A stretch of DNA of 64,000 nucleotides from Methanolobus vulcani (GCF_900100715.1 NZ_FNCA01000002.1:1-64000); one strand, 5' to 3'; positions 43,405 to 52,477 are shown, counted from the first letter of the stretch. Made by a program: numbers and translations. The notes: generated by a model from the letters alone, not told the origin.

Positions 43405-44661
43405 TCATTCAAGCATCCATTTCCAGATAGGCTTAACAGTTATCTGTTTGCCATCCATCTCGATACTGTCTTCCGTATCGTCTGTGAGAATAAGACCTTC
43501 ACTCAGGTTGTAGGCTTCCAGAGCATCAAACAATCCTTCAATTTCTCTTTTTCTTGTATCCGGATTTTCAAGACTCTTTGTGACCTGGATTGCTTCTGCT
43601 ATGTTGTAACCATTCCTGATGACAAAATCGCATTCTTTCTTTTCTCTGTGATAATAGATTTCAAGATTCCTTCTTTTTAGTTCCATGAACACAATATTCT
43701 CAAGGATTCTTCCATAATCCTCTGATGTTCTGAAACCCAGTATCTTAGCGATGGCTGTGTCTATGAAGTACACTTTTTTGTTGGAATAGACCTGCGTCTT
43801 GAGGGATGTGGAGAATCTAGGTAAAAGATACGCGAGATAACTGTTCTCAAGGTACTCAAAGTATTCTTTTATTGTAGTTGCACTGGAAAGGCCTGTAAGT
43901 TTTCTGACATTATTGTAACTTATCTCCTTTGCGATGTTGGATGCCGCAAAGTAGGCAGTTGTTTTGAGTGCTTTTTCATCTTTGAGGTTGTATCGTGCTA
44001 TTATGTCCCTGTAGATTATGTTCTCATACAGTGTTTTGACATAGAGCTCATCCCGGTTCTTCACGAATTCCGGTATTCCTCCGGCTTCAATATACTCATT
44101 GAAGTGCCTTTTAAGTGTACTTCTCTCCACAGTAGTAAGCACTTCCGGGATTGGCAGCTCATATTTTTTATAACGAAGGAATTCCCTGAAAGAATACGGA
44201 TACAATGAATAACTAAGATGCCTGCCTGTGAGGTGTGTTCCCATCTCCCGACTCAGCATACTTGCATTGGAACCGGTGACATACACCATTTTTCCACTGT
44301 CATGAAGCCTTCTGACAAACCTCTCCCAACCGCGAATGTTCTGTATCTCATCAAAAAAGTAGATGTTTCTTTCACCATACAGCTCGATGAGCAGTTCCTG
44401 CATGGTCTGAAAGTCCTCTATTGTAAAATCAAAGAACCTCTCATCATCAAAGTTCACAAAATAGCTTTCATGAAGATGATCTTTCCTTATCTCATTCATG
44501 AGCGTTGATTTCCCAACTCTGCGAAGCCCCGCAACTATTGTGATAAGGTCTGACTTCCTGCCCTTTATTTCATCCAGCAGTTCCCTTTTGACCAGATCTT
44601 CAACATCTTTGATGTGGTCATTCTGCTCTTTCAGCAGGATTTTTAGTTTCTCTTTGTCCAT
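43405..44661 (-). CDS. AAA ATPase with DUF4143 domain
   Basis: 418 residues. Walker A is GLRRVGKST (about 45-53), Walker B is IYFFDEIQNIRGWE, and sensor TGSNASML follows: AAA_14. DUF4143 occupies about 210-390 and resembles a restriction-endonuclease-like fold (HREKKECDFVIRNG near 340 has the acidic pattern). Such proteins are common, mobile and of uncertain role, often suspected in defence or toxin systems. Two palindromes (44692-44746) lie just upstream. Confidence 0.9.
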   Translation of the reverse strand: MDKEKLKILLKEQNDHIKDVEDLVKRELLDEIKGRKSDLITIVAGLRRVGKSTLMNEIRKDHLHESYFVNFDDERFFDFTIEDFQTMQELLIELYGERNIYFFDEIQNIRGWERFVRRLHDSGKMVYVTGSNASMLSREMGTHLTGRHLSYSLYPYSFREFLRYKKYELPIPEVLTTVERSTLKRHFNEYIEAGGIPEFVKNRDELYVKTLYENIIYRDIIARYNLKDEKALKTTAYFAASNIAKEISYNNVRKLTGLSSATTIKEYFEYLENSYLAYLLPRFSTSLKTQVYSNKKVYFIDTAIAKILGFRTSEDYGRILENIVFMELKRRNLEIYYHREKKECDFVIRNGYNIAEAIQVTKSLENPDTRKREIEGLFDALEAYNLSEGLILTDDTEDSIEMDGKQITVKPIWKWMLE

Positions 44662-44691
44662 GTTTTATAGTGAGTGTTCTTTGTTTATATC

Positions 44692-44746
44692 TATTTGGTC
44701 TGGTAGACCAAATAAATGTATTATTATTTGGTTTAGTAAACCAAAT
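44692..44746. promoter_or_regulatory. paired palindromic operators of the DUF4143 ATPase gene
   Basis: TATTTGGTCT-GGT-AGACCAAATA (44692-44714) and ATTTGGTTT-AGT-AAACCAAAT (44726-44746) share the half-site ATTTGGT. Centres are 33 bp apart, about three helical turns, so both sites face the same side of the DNA. They lie 31-85 bases before the ATPase start. Confidence 0.65.
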
Positions 44747-44842
44747 ACTTGGTTGATGCTGATTAAAACATTGGTTTGGTTGGAAATAATAATGTGATTT
44801 GGGCCAAATGACACAGATGTTTGTAGCAAGTATGTTGTTTCT

Positions 44843-45451
44843 TTAATTATCTTTCAATTCTCTTGCAGACTCAACCAATTTTTGAATAATATGGTCTTTC
44901 AATTCTATTGTGCTTTTCACTTTTTCCAATGGATAAGCGAAAGTTGTAATTGATTTTGAGTTATTATAATGTCCCGATGGTATTTCATAAATTCTTGGTT
45001 TCGAGATATCATCGTTTAGCATGTTGTTTTTTTCAGGATTATCTGTCCAGAACCATCTTTTAGACAACCAGCCTTCAAATTTAAAAGACTTAGGATCATG
45101 TGGAATGATGACGCCACAAACAATAAGGGGAACATTATCATTCATTATTATATCTTTACAGCCACCATCATATCTTAAAAAGAGGCTAATAAACAAAATC
45201 TCATTTGGACTTTTCTCATCAATTTCCGATTCAAGAGCATAAGCTCTACAAAAATATGAGGGAATCCATGCTTCTGGATTCAATAATGATCTGCTTTGTT
45301 CGTAGATTGCTGTATTTCCATTAAACGTGGTGTAGCCCTCTTCGCCTATCAATCGGTCACAATCCCTTAGTAAAGATGCAATTTCATGAAAAAACCTATT
45401 CATATTTTCAAAAGATTGGCTTAATTGCTGATTGAAATCTATACTCTCCAT
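44843..45451 (-). CDS. unknown partner of the PD-(D/E)XK nuclease
   Basis: 202 residues, starting three bases after the nuclease gene, so the two form an operon. No span. Trp- and aromatic-rich middle (FEGWLSKRWFWTDN, about 124-137), an N-terminal helical stretch and a C-terminal helix ending LVESARELKDN. Not recognised. Tight pairing suggests an antidote, specificity or sensor subunit. Confidence 0.6.
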   Translation of the reverse strand: MESIDFNQQLSQSFENMNRFFHEIASLLRDCDRLIGEEGYTTFNGNTAIYEQSRSLLNPEAWIPSYFCRAYALESEIDEKSPNEILFISLFLRYDGGCKDIIMNDNVPLIVCGVIIPHDPKSFKFEGWLSKRWFWTDNPEKNNMLNDDISKPRIYEIPSGHYNNSKSITTFAYPLEKVKSTIELKDHIIQKLVESARELKDN

Positions 45452-45454
45452 GTT

Positions 45455-46345
45455 TTACTCCCTTATATGGTAATTGTATGTAATTTTTGAGAAGAAGCTA
45501 TTAAAATTATATTCTTTTGCGTTTTCATGTTTACTATACTTGTATGATATTGGAGGAACACAGACTAAGAAATGATATTTCATATCAACGTGATCTTCAA
45601 TTTCTGATGTATATGAATAATGTGGGAACTCAAAATTGATTATAGATACCCCACCAAATCTTGAAAGTTTTTTTGCTTGCAATACGTCTTTGATATGTCT
45701 TATTATTCTGTTCTTTGTTTTCTCTTCAAATTTGTAATGTTCTGCTTTTGTTGCAATATCTTCTATTTTCCACCAGGGAAGCCAGTATAAAGGCAACTCT
45801 ATTGTTTTTTTATATTTGGTCCCCCTGGGTTTTTTCATAAATTCACTAGCAGAATCAGAAAGTGATTTTTGTGGGATGGTATCATCGGCAGTCACATAGA
45901 CCAAGGCTTTTGAAATTATCTCTTTTCCTTCAAGCCCTGATAGCTGCACATATAACTGTTGTTCTTCGATTATTCTTAGTTCTCTTGCTAGTTGATCGGT
46001 AACATCGTCTACATTATAGTCTGCTTCGGATGATTTTCCTGAGTTATATTTTGCCTCTATAAGAATTAAGGTACACTTATTTTCAGGGTGATGTAGGATA
46101 ATTATAACATCTGGCTCTGTGCGTGTTCTTCCTGTTTTTACCATTGGCCAAAAAATGTATTGATCTGAAAGAACAGGTTCGTTGACAACCAATTTTTTTC
46201 TTTCATCAAAATGTATTGCTACCTTCAGTATGCATTTCAAAAAATCTTCATAGTTTAAAAAAGAACAACATCCAATTATATCTGATGTTAGAAGGTCTTC
46301 TGAATTAATAGTTGTAAGTTTGTTGTTTATTTCAGAGAAAGTCAT
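45455..46345 (-). CDS. PD-(D/E)XK nuclease-like protein
   Basis: 296 residues. EPDVIIIL (Asp79) followed 17 residues later by LILIEAKYNSG (Glu97, Lys99) fits the D-(E)xK core of restriction-type nucleases. An upstream helix with Glu at about 33 could complete the site. The C-terminal half is unfamiliar. AT-rich DNA and neighbours (DUF4143 ATPase, MNT-HEPN) mark an accessory defence locus. Confidence 0.7.
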   Translation of the reverse strand: MTFSEINNKLTTINSEDLLTSDIIGCCSFLNYEDFLKCILKVAIHFDERKKLVVNEPVLSDQYIFWPMVKTGRTRTEPDVIIILHHPENKCTLILIEAKYNSGKSSEADYNVDDVTDQLARELRIIEEQQLYVQLSGLEGKEIISKALVYVTADDTIPQKSLSDSASEFMKKPRGTKYKKTIELPLYWLPWWKIEDIATKAEHYKFEEKTKNRIIRHIKDVLQAKKLSRFGGVSIINFEFPHYSYTSEIEDHVDMKYHFLVCVPPISYKYSKHENAKEYNFNSFFSKITYNYHIRE

Positions 46346-46471
46346 ATTTACTCTTTGTTTTGTTCTAGAATTCTTATAAAATAAACAGTTTCAAGAAATA
46401 AAACAGTATTGAAATTAACAGAGAACTTATACATATTAAAAATAACATATAACTGAAAAACACTTTTCGAG

Positions 46472-46780
46472 ATGAAAATGCCAGCCAAAAATGATATTGA
46501 AACTTACAGGAAAAAGCTCCATGAAATGTTGCCGGAGCTTGAGGAAGAATACAATGTCAGCTACATAGGACTATTCGGTTCCTATGTACGTGGAGAGCAC
46601 ACTCCAGAAAGTGACCTTGATGTGCTGGTGGAATTTAGTAGGACTCCGACAATTTTCAGGTTTGTTCATCTTGAGAACTATCTATCAGATTGCCTTGGAA
46701 TAAAGGTTGATCTTGTAATGAAAGATGCACTAAAGCCGAATATTGGGAAGTACATACTGAACGAAGTTGAAGCTGTTTGA
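46472..46780 (+). CDS. mntA: MNT-type nucleotidyltransferase, antitoxin
   Basis: 102 residues. LFGSYVRGEHTPESDLDVLVEF (first part GSxVRG, second SDLDVLV, about 35-55) is the minimal nucleotidyltransferase site. In known MNT-HEPN pairs this enzyme adds AMP to the toxin's tyrosine and so neutralises it. The HepT partner follows nine bases later. Confidence 0.9.
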   Translation: MKMPAKNDIETYRKKLHEMLPELEEEYNVSYIGLFGSYVRGEHTPESDLDVLVEFSRTPTIFRFVHLENYLSDCLGIKVDLVMKDALKPNIGKYILNEVEAV

Positions 46781-46789
46781 GGTGTTAGA

Positions 46790-47131
46790 ATTCGGGACAT
46801 AAGGGACTATGTACAGGATATCTATAATGCTATGGAAACAGCAGAAGACTTTGTAAGTGACTGTTCATTTGACGAGTTTATTGAGGATACTAAGACCCAG
46901 TATGCTGTAATCAGGGCACTGGAGATTATTGGTGAAGCTGCAAAGAACGTTCCAGATGATATAAGACAAAAGTATCCTGCTGTTCCGTGGAAAGATTTGG
47001 CAGGCATCAGGGACAAATTAATACATGCTTATTTTGGCGTAAATCTGGAAGTTGTGTGGCTTAGTGTGAAAGAAGGCATTCCCGAAGCAAAACCTGTAAT
47101 TGAGGATTTGTTGAGGGAATTAAATTACTAA
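46790..47131 (+). CDS. hepT: HEPN-type RNase toxin HepT; probable ATT start
   Basis: About 113 residues. The RX4H site is RDKLIHAYFG, with a tyrosine two residues after His as in AMPylated toxins. No ATG/GTG/TTG occurs before 46832, which would remove the first helix (RDIRDYVQDIYNAME). ATT 46790 follows TGAGGTG by five bases and gives the expected helix. Cleaves RNA when not modified by the MNT partner. Confidence 0.85.
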   Translation: MRDIRDYVQDIYNAMETAEDFVSDCSFDEFIEDTKTQYAVIRALEIIGEAAKNVPDDIRQKYPAVPWKDLAGIRDKLIHAYFGVNLEVVWLSVKEGIPEAKPVIEDLLRELNY

Positions 47132-47144
47132 ATGCGGAAATAAT

Positions 47145-47318
47145 ATGGATGTTATTGTGGCAAACTATATAGTTGAAATAGAACAGGATGAGGATGGCAT
47201 TTATGTTGCTTCAGTGCCGGAATTGCCAGGTTGTCATACTCAGGCAGAGACACTTGATGAACTTAACCAGCGTATCAAAGAGGCAATAGAACTCTACAAT
47301 GATGTAAAATACATTTGA
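47145..47318 (+). CDS. orphan HicB-like antitoxin
   Basis: 57 residues. The partial RNase-H-like pattern YIVEIEQDEDGIYVASVPELPGC, followed by HTQAETLDELNQRIKEAIEL, is typical of HicB/UPF0150. No HicA gene lies beside it. It sits between two MNT-HEPN modules, 13 bases after the first. Confidence 0.85.
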   Translation: MDVIVANYIVEIEQDEDGIYVASVPELPGCHTQAETLDELNQRIKEAIELYNDVKYI

Positions 47319-47350
47319 TTCAACATTGTAAATTGTTGACAAAAGAGTCC

Positions 47351-47689
47351 CTATTTCAAATCTTCAAGAATTTGATGCATCTTTTCTTTAAGTGTCGGCA
47401 AGTCATATTGGATAATATCCCATGTGAGATTAAGATCAACACCAAAATATCCGTGAATCAACTTGTCTCTGGTCCTTGCCATTTCACTCCAGGGCACATC
47501 AGGATATTTGCTTTTGAAATCTTCAGGTATGTTTTTTGATGCTTCGCCTATAATCTCTATTCTTCTGATAGTTGCATCCTGAAGCTGAACATCTTCCAGA
47601 AAATCGTCCTTTGTTTTGTTGCTAGTAAAATCCTCTATTTTTTCAATAGAGTCAATAATATGCATCACAAAGACTTCAGGATCTTTCAT
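47351..47689 (-). CDS. hepT: HEPN-type RNase toxin HepT, second module
   Basis: 112 residues. RDKLIHGYFGVDL is the RX4H plus Tyr site. ATGA overlap (47686-47689) with the MNT gene upstream. Similar in order to the first module but in opposite orientation and with clearly different sequence, so they are not a recent duplication. Confidence 0.9.
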   Translation of the reverse strand: MKDPEVFVMHIIDSIEKIEDFTSNKTKDDFLEDVQLQDATIRRIEIIGEASKNIPEDFKSKYPDVPWSEMARTRDKLIHGYFGVDLNLTWDIIQYDLPTLKEKMHQILEDLK

Positions 47690-48012
47690 AGTATCTTCAC
47701 TTCTTCTTTTAGGATTCTGTCACGAATAAGCGGACTTATGGAATCATAAGTAATGACTTCAACTTTCCGGTGAGATTCTTTTTCAAGCTCCATCTCCAGT
47801 TTTGAAAGGTCAAAAAGAGTTTTTCTGCTTTTGAAATTTACAAGAATATCGATGTCACTATCTTCTCTTGCCTCGTTTCTGGCAAATGAACCAAAGATAC
47901 CTGCTTTATCAACATCATTCCTGACAAGTATCGGAATGATGATCTGCTTGTATTCATCGATTTGATTTTCTTTCTTAGCAGAATTCATATTCATAACCAT
48001 ATTGTTTATCAT
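47686..48012 (-). CDS. mntA: MNT-type nucleotidyltransferase, second module
   Basis: 108 residues. IFGSFARNEAREDSDIDILVNF has the GSFAR and DSDIDILV elements. The N-terminus has several ATGs within the first nine codons; the start is uncertain. Expected to silence the HepT encoded just downstream. Confidence 0.9.
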   Translation of the reverse strand: MINNMVMNMNSAKKENQIDEYKQIIIPILVRNDVDKAGIFGSFARNEAREDSDIDILVNFKSRKTLFDLSKLEMELEKESHRKVEVITYDSISPLIRDRILKEEVKIL

Positions 48013-48143
48013 TATTATTAAGTTTCAGGTATTATTAGTTCTTTTATGGGAATAATGTTTATGAACAGAGTCATATTTCAATCAAGATTTCTGGAAAAAG
48101 AGAAATAAAAAAGTAAATGGTGGTTTGAGCCCACCATCATTAA

Positions 48144-49406
48144 TTAAGCAAAAGTCAGTTCTTCACCACGCATGACGACCATGTTATTCTTGTATGGAAG
48201 GAGTACTTTGCCGTAAAGTTCCCACTGGTAAGTTCCGTCTGTTTCATTGACTGTCCAGACATCATAATCCCAGTATTTTCGGTCTCCATTCTCATCGAGA
48301 ATTGTCCATCCGCTCACACCGTAGTATGTGTTTGTGAGTGACTTCATTGCCAGTTTAACGCTATCATCATTCTCCGGGATTGAGTCGAGGTCCACGAATG
48401 TGGCCAGCCAGAGAGCATCATATGCAGCCAATGCATAGGAATCAGGCATTCTTCCAAGCTCTTCTTCAATTTCAGGTCCAACTACCTGATATAGGTCATT
48501 AGCTCTTACGTATCCGTACATAGCTGCCTTGATATTGGTTGTTGCAGCAAATGCGGCTGCATCCTCATCGGTGATCAGTTCGTTGTTAAGTGCTATACCA
48601 TCGGTAGCATACCAGTCTACATCTGACAGAGCAGGGTAATTTTGAGCTAAAGCAAAGATATCTGTTACTTCTCCATATGAACAAATAAGTACGGCAACGT
48701 TTCCATCTTCATATTCAGAAGTTGCAGCCACTACTTTTTCATTGAGTGATTCTACTTCTGCGGAAAAGTTTGTGGTTTCCGTATCATATGCAACTCCCTC
48801 TATCATTGTGCCGTTGAGTTCCTCAAAATTTGCGCCTATCTCATCAACGAGTCCGTTACCCCATACGTCATCAACGTAGATCGGGATCACAGCACTGGTT
48901 CCTTCTTCATTCATGAATTTAGCCAGAACCATTCCCTGTTTCGTATCATCAGGTACAAGCCTGAACAGGTTATCATCAGGAATAGCTAAAGAAGGGGCAG
49001 TTGATGCCGTACTCAGAAGAGTAATTCCATTCTCATTTGCATAATCCAGTACTGCTTCTGCTTCACTGCTTGACTGCGGACCAATAACTATTGTAATTCC
49101 CATATCATGAAGCTCTTTGAGCTTTTCCAGTGCAGTTTCAGGATTGCTTTCAGTATCCTTTACAACTACTTCTACATTCTTTCCTGAACCAAGTCCTGAA
49201 AAATAATCATTGATATTCCCGGCTGAAACAACAAGTGCCGCCTGGCTCGCTTCTCCAATGGAGGCAAGATTACCGGTAAGTGGTAAAAGCGCTCCTATGG
49301 TTATGTCCTCTGATTCGCTGGTAGCTTTCTCAGTAGACTCTGCACAACCCGATAATAAGATTGCTGCAAGTAAAATACCTATAAATATGAATGTTGTTCT
49401 CTTCAT
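48144..49406 (-). CDS. branched-chain-amino-acid-type substrate-binding lipoprotein
   Basis: 420 residues. The lipobox LLSGC (about 17-21) gives a lipid-anchored extracellular protein. The mature part starts ITIGALLPLTGNLASIGEASQAA, the hallmark of the Leu/Ile/Val-binding (LivK, type I) fold. No permease or ATPase genes accompany it, so it may serve a distant transporter or a signalling function. Confidence 0.88.
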   Translation of the reverse strand: MKRTTFIFIGILLAAILLSGCAESTEKATSESEDITIGALLPLTGNLASIGEASQAALVVSAGNINDYFSGLGSGKNVEVVVKDTESNPETALEKLKELHDMGITIVIGPQSSSEAEAVLDYANENGITLLSTASTAPSLAIPDDNLFRLVPDDTKQGMVLAKFMNEEGTSAVIPIYVDDVWGNGLVDEIGANFEELNGTMIEGVAYDTETTNFSAEVESLNEKVVAATSEYEDGNVAVLICSYGEVTDIFALAQNYPALSDVDWYATDGIALNNELITDEDAAAFAATTNIKAAMYGYVRANDLYQVVGPEIEEELGRMPDSYALAAYDALWLATFVDLDSIPENDDSVKLAMKSLTNTYYGVSGWTILDENGDRKYWDYDVWTVNETDGTYQWELYGKVLLPYKNNMVVMRGEELTFA

Positions 49407-49614
49407 TTGATCACATCAGGTCATAGACTGTATCAGTATTTGTATATTTCTACTGTATTGTGATGTAAGTAGTATCATTTCCAGCATTTATCAGGCATTT
49501 TTGCATAAATGTGATTATAATCATACATGAAATTGATGTAATATTCTTCTCAATCTCGTATCCATATAAAAAAGCTGAAGGCAGAATATTATTCTTTTTG
49601 TATTTTTACAAAAA

Positions 49615-50193
49615 TCATTGGTTATACACAACTACTGTTCCAACAATCATATCATAGAGTCCCTGTTTCTTTTCGGAGAAAATGATCGTCAGGTATCCAA
49701 TATAAAATAAGGAGCCTGTGATGACTTTACATATATGTCTCATGAATGCTCTTTTAAAAGAGATTCTTTTTCCTTCCTGATTAGTCACTATAATACCTAT
49801 TACTTGTTTTCCAAAAGTAGCCTGGCTGGGTGAACTCTCCATAATGGCATAATAGAATAAAGCAAGAATAATGCTGATTGCAGAATACAATATGGCGGAC
49901 CAGTCAGTTGTAGAGAACAATAGGTTGTACCAGTCAATTGAATTTAGATATAGTTCATAATAAGAGAAATCCATGTCAGTTGTGCCAACTGACACAAAAA
50001 CAACTATGGTAAAATCAACAACTGACAATATGATCGCATCGATAATGCAAGCCATCAATCTACTCCAAAAACCTGCATATGTTAGCAAACGTGGTTGGGC
50101 TGATGGATGACTTCTTAGTTCATAGCCACAGTTTTTGCATGTAGTTTCAGAATCTTCGTTTTTTTCTTCACATTCAGGACAGTACATGTACAT
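49615..50193 (-). CDS. RDD-family membrane protein with zinc ribbon
   Basis: 192 residues. An N-terminal zinc ribbon (CPECEEKNEDSETTCKNC, about 5-22) is followed by an RDD domain with three spans. It starts at GFWSRLMACIIDAIIL (R, D, D pattern) and ends KRISFKRAFMRHICK. RDD proteins are thought to be membrane transport or ion-exchange components. Two in-frame ATGs at 50193 and 50187. Confidence 0.8.
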   Translation of the reverse strand: MYMYCPECEEKNEDSETTCKNCGYELRSHPSAQPRLLTYAGFWSRLMACIIDAIILSVVDFTIVVFVSVGTTDMDFSYYELYLNSIDWYNLLFSTTDWSAILYSAISIILALFYYAIMESSPSQATFGKQVIGIIVTNQEGKRISFKRAFMRHICKVITGSLFYIGYLTIIFSEKKQGLYDMIVGTVVVYNQ

Positions 50194-50399
50194 TTAACCA
50201 AGTCAACTAAACGATGTACCTCTATTTTAAAATTTTTACTGATAATATACTTTTATTTAAAATCTTCTCTTATATTTCAGTCTGATTCTGTATTTGATAA
50301 ATAAAACAAAAGCTACATCGTTATTAGCATCAAAACCTTTATCTGCTCTCCTCTCATAAATGAGATTCTGCTCAAATATGAGATTGATGTGATTAGTCA

Positions 50400-51071
50400 A
50401 TGTACACAACAACGTCCCTGAAGAAACTGGCACTGCTCGGTGCGATCGAAAAACCTGTGAAGATCTCCTCCACTGAGTTCATGCACCACGTATCAACCAG
50501 TTCCAAGACTGCTGCAAGGGTGCTCAAACAGCTAGAGGACAACGGTTACATCTCAAGACAACTTGTTGCAGGCGGACAGATGGTTCATCTCACAGAAGCA
50601 GGTGTCGGGCTTCTCAAAAAAGAATATGCCGACTACCAGCAGATATTCTGCAAAGACCATCTTGACCTTGAACTCTACGGAGAGGTCATAACCGGTCTTG
50701 GAGAAGGGCAGTACTACATTGCAAAGGACGGCTACATGTCCCAGTTCAGGGACAAACTCGATTTCAAACCATTTCCCGGAACACTAAATGTGCGTCTCAA
50801 TGACGAGAGTGCTCAGATGCGTGATAACATGGACTTCATGGAACCGCTCACAATCCACGGTTTCAATGATGGGGAGCGCAGTTTTGGTGGCGTAAAATGC
50901 TATCTCATTGAGATTGAGGGGATAAAGAGTGCAGTCATCATACCAGACAGGACACACTATCCGGCAGACCTCCTTGAGATAATCGCGCCATTAAAACTGC
51001 GTGAAGCTCTGAAACTGAATGATGGTGACGAAGTAAAGATAGTGGTGAAAAACCCGCAAAAATGCAAGTGA
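50400..51071 (+). CDS. ribK: CTP-dependent riboflavin kinase with HTH domain
   Basis: Makes FMN from riboflavin using CTP, an archaeal enzyme. 223 residues: winged helix about 1-85 (TAARVLKQLEDNGYISRQL), then the kinase (GLGEGQYYIAKDGY, DFKPFPGTLNVRL). The fused HTH may link FMN or riboflavin to gene control, perhaps of ribB, 68 bases downstream. Confidence 0.93.
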   Translation: MYTTTSLKKLALLGAIEKPVKISSTEFMHHVSTSSKTAARVLKQLEDNGYISRQLVAGGQMVHLTEAGVGLLKKEYADYQQIFCKDHLDLELYGEVITGLGEGQYYIAKDGYMSQFRDKLDFKPFPGTLNVRLNDESAQMRDNMDFMEPLTIHGFNDGERSFGGVKCYLIEIEGIKSAVIIPDRTHYPADLLEIIAPLKLREALKLNDGDEVKIVVKNPQKCK

Positions 51072-51139
51072 TGATTGGAAAGTCAGGAAGAGAATAGTGG
51101 AAGAGAGAAGTGCAAGGGAGAAATGGAGAAGTGATAATT

Positions 51140-51874
51140 ATGGTTTCAAATGCGGATTCAATTGAAAATTATAGTAAGAACATACAGAACGCGATCAAGT
51201 CTCTCCAACGAGGCGAGATGATCCTGCTTTTCGATCTTGAGGGCCGCGAGGCTGAAACAGATTTCACAATTCCTGCAACTGCTGTTACATCTGAAGATGT
51301 CAGATGGATGCGAAAAGATGCAGGTGGGCTTATCTGTGTTGCTCTTGACTCCGAAGCATCAGAAGAACTTGGTCTTCCATTCATGGCAGATATAGTAAGG
51401 GAAGCCAACCAGTGCAGCACAGCACTCCACAAAATTGTGGAAAAGGGAGGCGATCTCAAATATGATTCACGTTCATCATTTTCCATATGGGTAAATCACA
51501 GAGATACTCGTACCGGAATCCCTGACAATGACAGGGCACTTACAATTAACAAACTTGGCGAGATCGTCGATAAGACCCTCAACGGAGAAAAGATTCACTT
51601 TGGAAGTGAATTCAGGACTCCCGGCCATGTTGCAACCCTGCGTGCTGCAAAAGGACTTGTCCATGAACGCATGGGTCAGACAGAACTTTCTATTGCTCTT
51701 GCAAAGATTGCCGGAATAACTCCTGCAATGGTTGTCTGTGAGATGCTGGACGATGAGACTGGCAGAGCGCTTGAAAAGACTGATGCAAAGCAGTATGGAA
51801 AAGACAATGACCTTGTCTTTGTAGAGGGAGAGGAAGTCATTGAGGCTTACGATATCTGGCTGAAGTCTCAATAA
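51140..51874 (+). CDS. ribB: 3,4-dihydroxy-2-butanone 4-phosphate synthase
   Basis: Provides the four-carbon unit of riboflavin from ribulose 5-phosphate. 244 residues from ATG 51140 (AGAAGTGAT before it). Signature features are DLEGREAETDF (metal-binding Glu and Asp), ANQCSTALHKIV and GHVATLRAAKGLVHERMGQTE. Monofunctional, no GTP cyclohydrolase domain. Confidence 0.94.
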   Translation: MVSNADSIENYSKNIQNAIKSLQRGEMILLFDLEGREAETDFTIPATAVTSEDVRWMRKDAGGLICVALDSEASEELGLPFMADIVREANQCSTALHKIVEKGGDLKYDSRSSFSIWVNHRDTRTGIPDNDRALTINKLGEIVDKTLNGEKIHFGSEFRTPGHVATLRAAKGLVHERMGQTELSIALAKIAGITPAMVVCEMLDDETGRALEKTDAKQYGKDNDLVFVEGEEVIEAYDIWLKSQ

Positions 51875-51952
51875 CTATTCTTTTTATTCTTTCGAAGCTT
51901 CTGTTCTCGGAAACACTAAAATACTGTAATGTATATCTAATTACAATCCTGC

Positions 51953-52030
51953 GGGACTGTAGGGTAGCCTGGTCCATCCTGTTAGGCTGGGGGTCTAGCG
52001 ACTGGAGTTCAAATCTCCGCAGTCCCACCA
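51953..52030 (+). tRNA. tRNA-Pro (GGG), CCA encoded
   Basis: The acceptor GGGACTG pairs with CAGTCCC, and A52027 begins the encoded ACCA end. The anticodon loop CTGGGGG gives GGG. T-arm TGGAG-TTCAAAT-CTCCG. A TATA-like box lies near 51930. The other tRNAs in the window do not encode CCA. Confidence 0.9.
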
Positions 52031-52069
52031 TTTTTGTATTCATTTTAAAAAAGAGTTGTTCCGAATTAT

Positions 52070-52477
52070 TCACGGAATCAGAATCTCATCTATCGCATGG
52101 ATTATCCCATTACTGCATTCGATATCAGCTTCAATGATATTTGCAGTATCAATTTTTATACCGTTGTTATTTGTTATCCTGAGCTTGTTTCCACTTATGG
52201 TTTCAAGTTCTGTAAGTCCTGCAAGGTCTTCTGTAGTATATTTCCCCTCAACGATGTGATAGTTTATAATTCCCAGAAGATAACCATGGTCATCAAAGGA
52301 CTCATCAATGACATCATCGGGTATTGGCTCAAAAGCCGATTCTACCGGTGCAAAGATAGTGAAAGGACCTTCGTTGCTATATTTGCTGACGAGCTTGAGT
52401 TTCTCTGCTGCCTTCATAAGGGTTGGAAAAGAACCCTTTTCCTTTGCTGTTGCTATCAGATTCTTCAGTTCGGTCAT
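52070..52477 (-). CDS. fasciclin (FAS1) domain protein, no signal peptide
   Basis: 135 residues, a single FAS1 domain: FTIFAPVESAFEPIP (about 39-53), IINYHIVEGKYTTEDL (about 70-85), and the H2 motif NGIIHAIDEILIP at the end. FAS1 proteins are normally secreted adhesins. This one starts straight into the domain (MTELKNLIATAKEKG), so it should be cytoplasmic. Convergent with tRNA-Pro. Confidence 0.88.
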   Translation of the reverse strand: MTELKNLIATAKEKGSFPTLMKAAEKLKLVSKYSNEGPFTIFAPVESAFEPIPDDVIDESFDDHGYLLGIINYHIVEGKYTTEDLAGLTELETISGNKLRITNNNGIKIDTANIIEADIECSNGIIHAIDEILIP

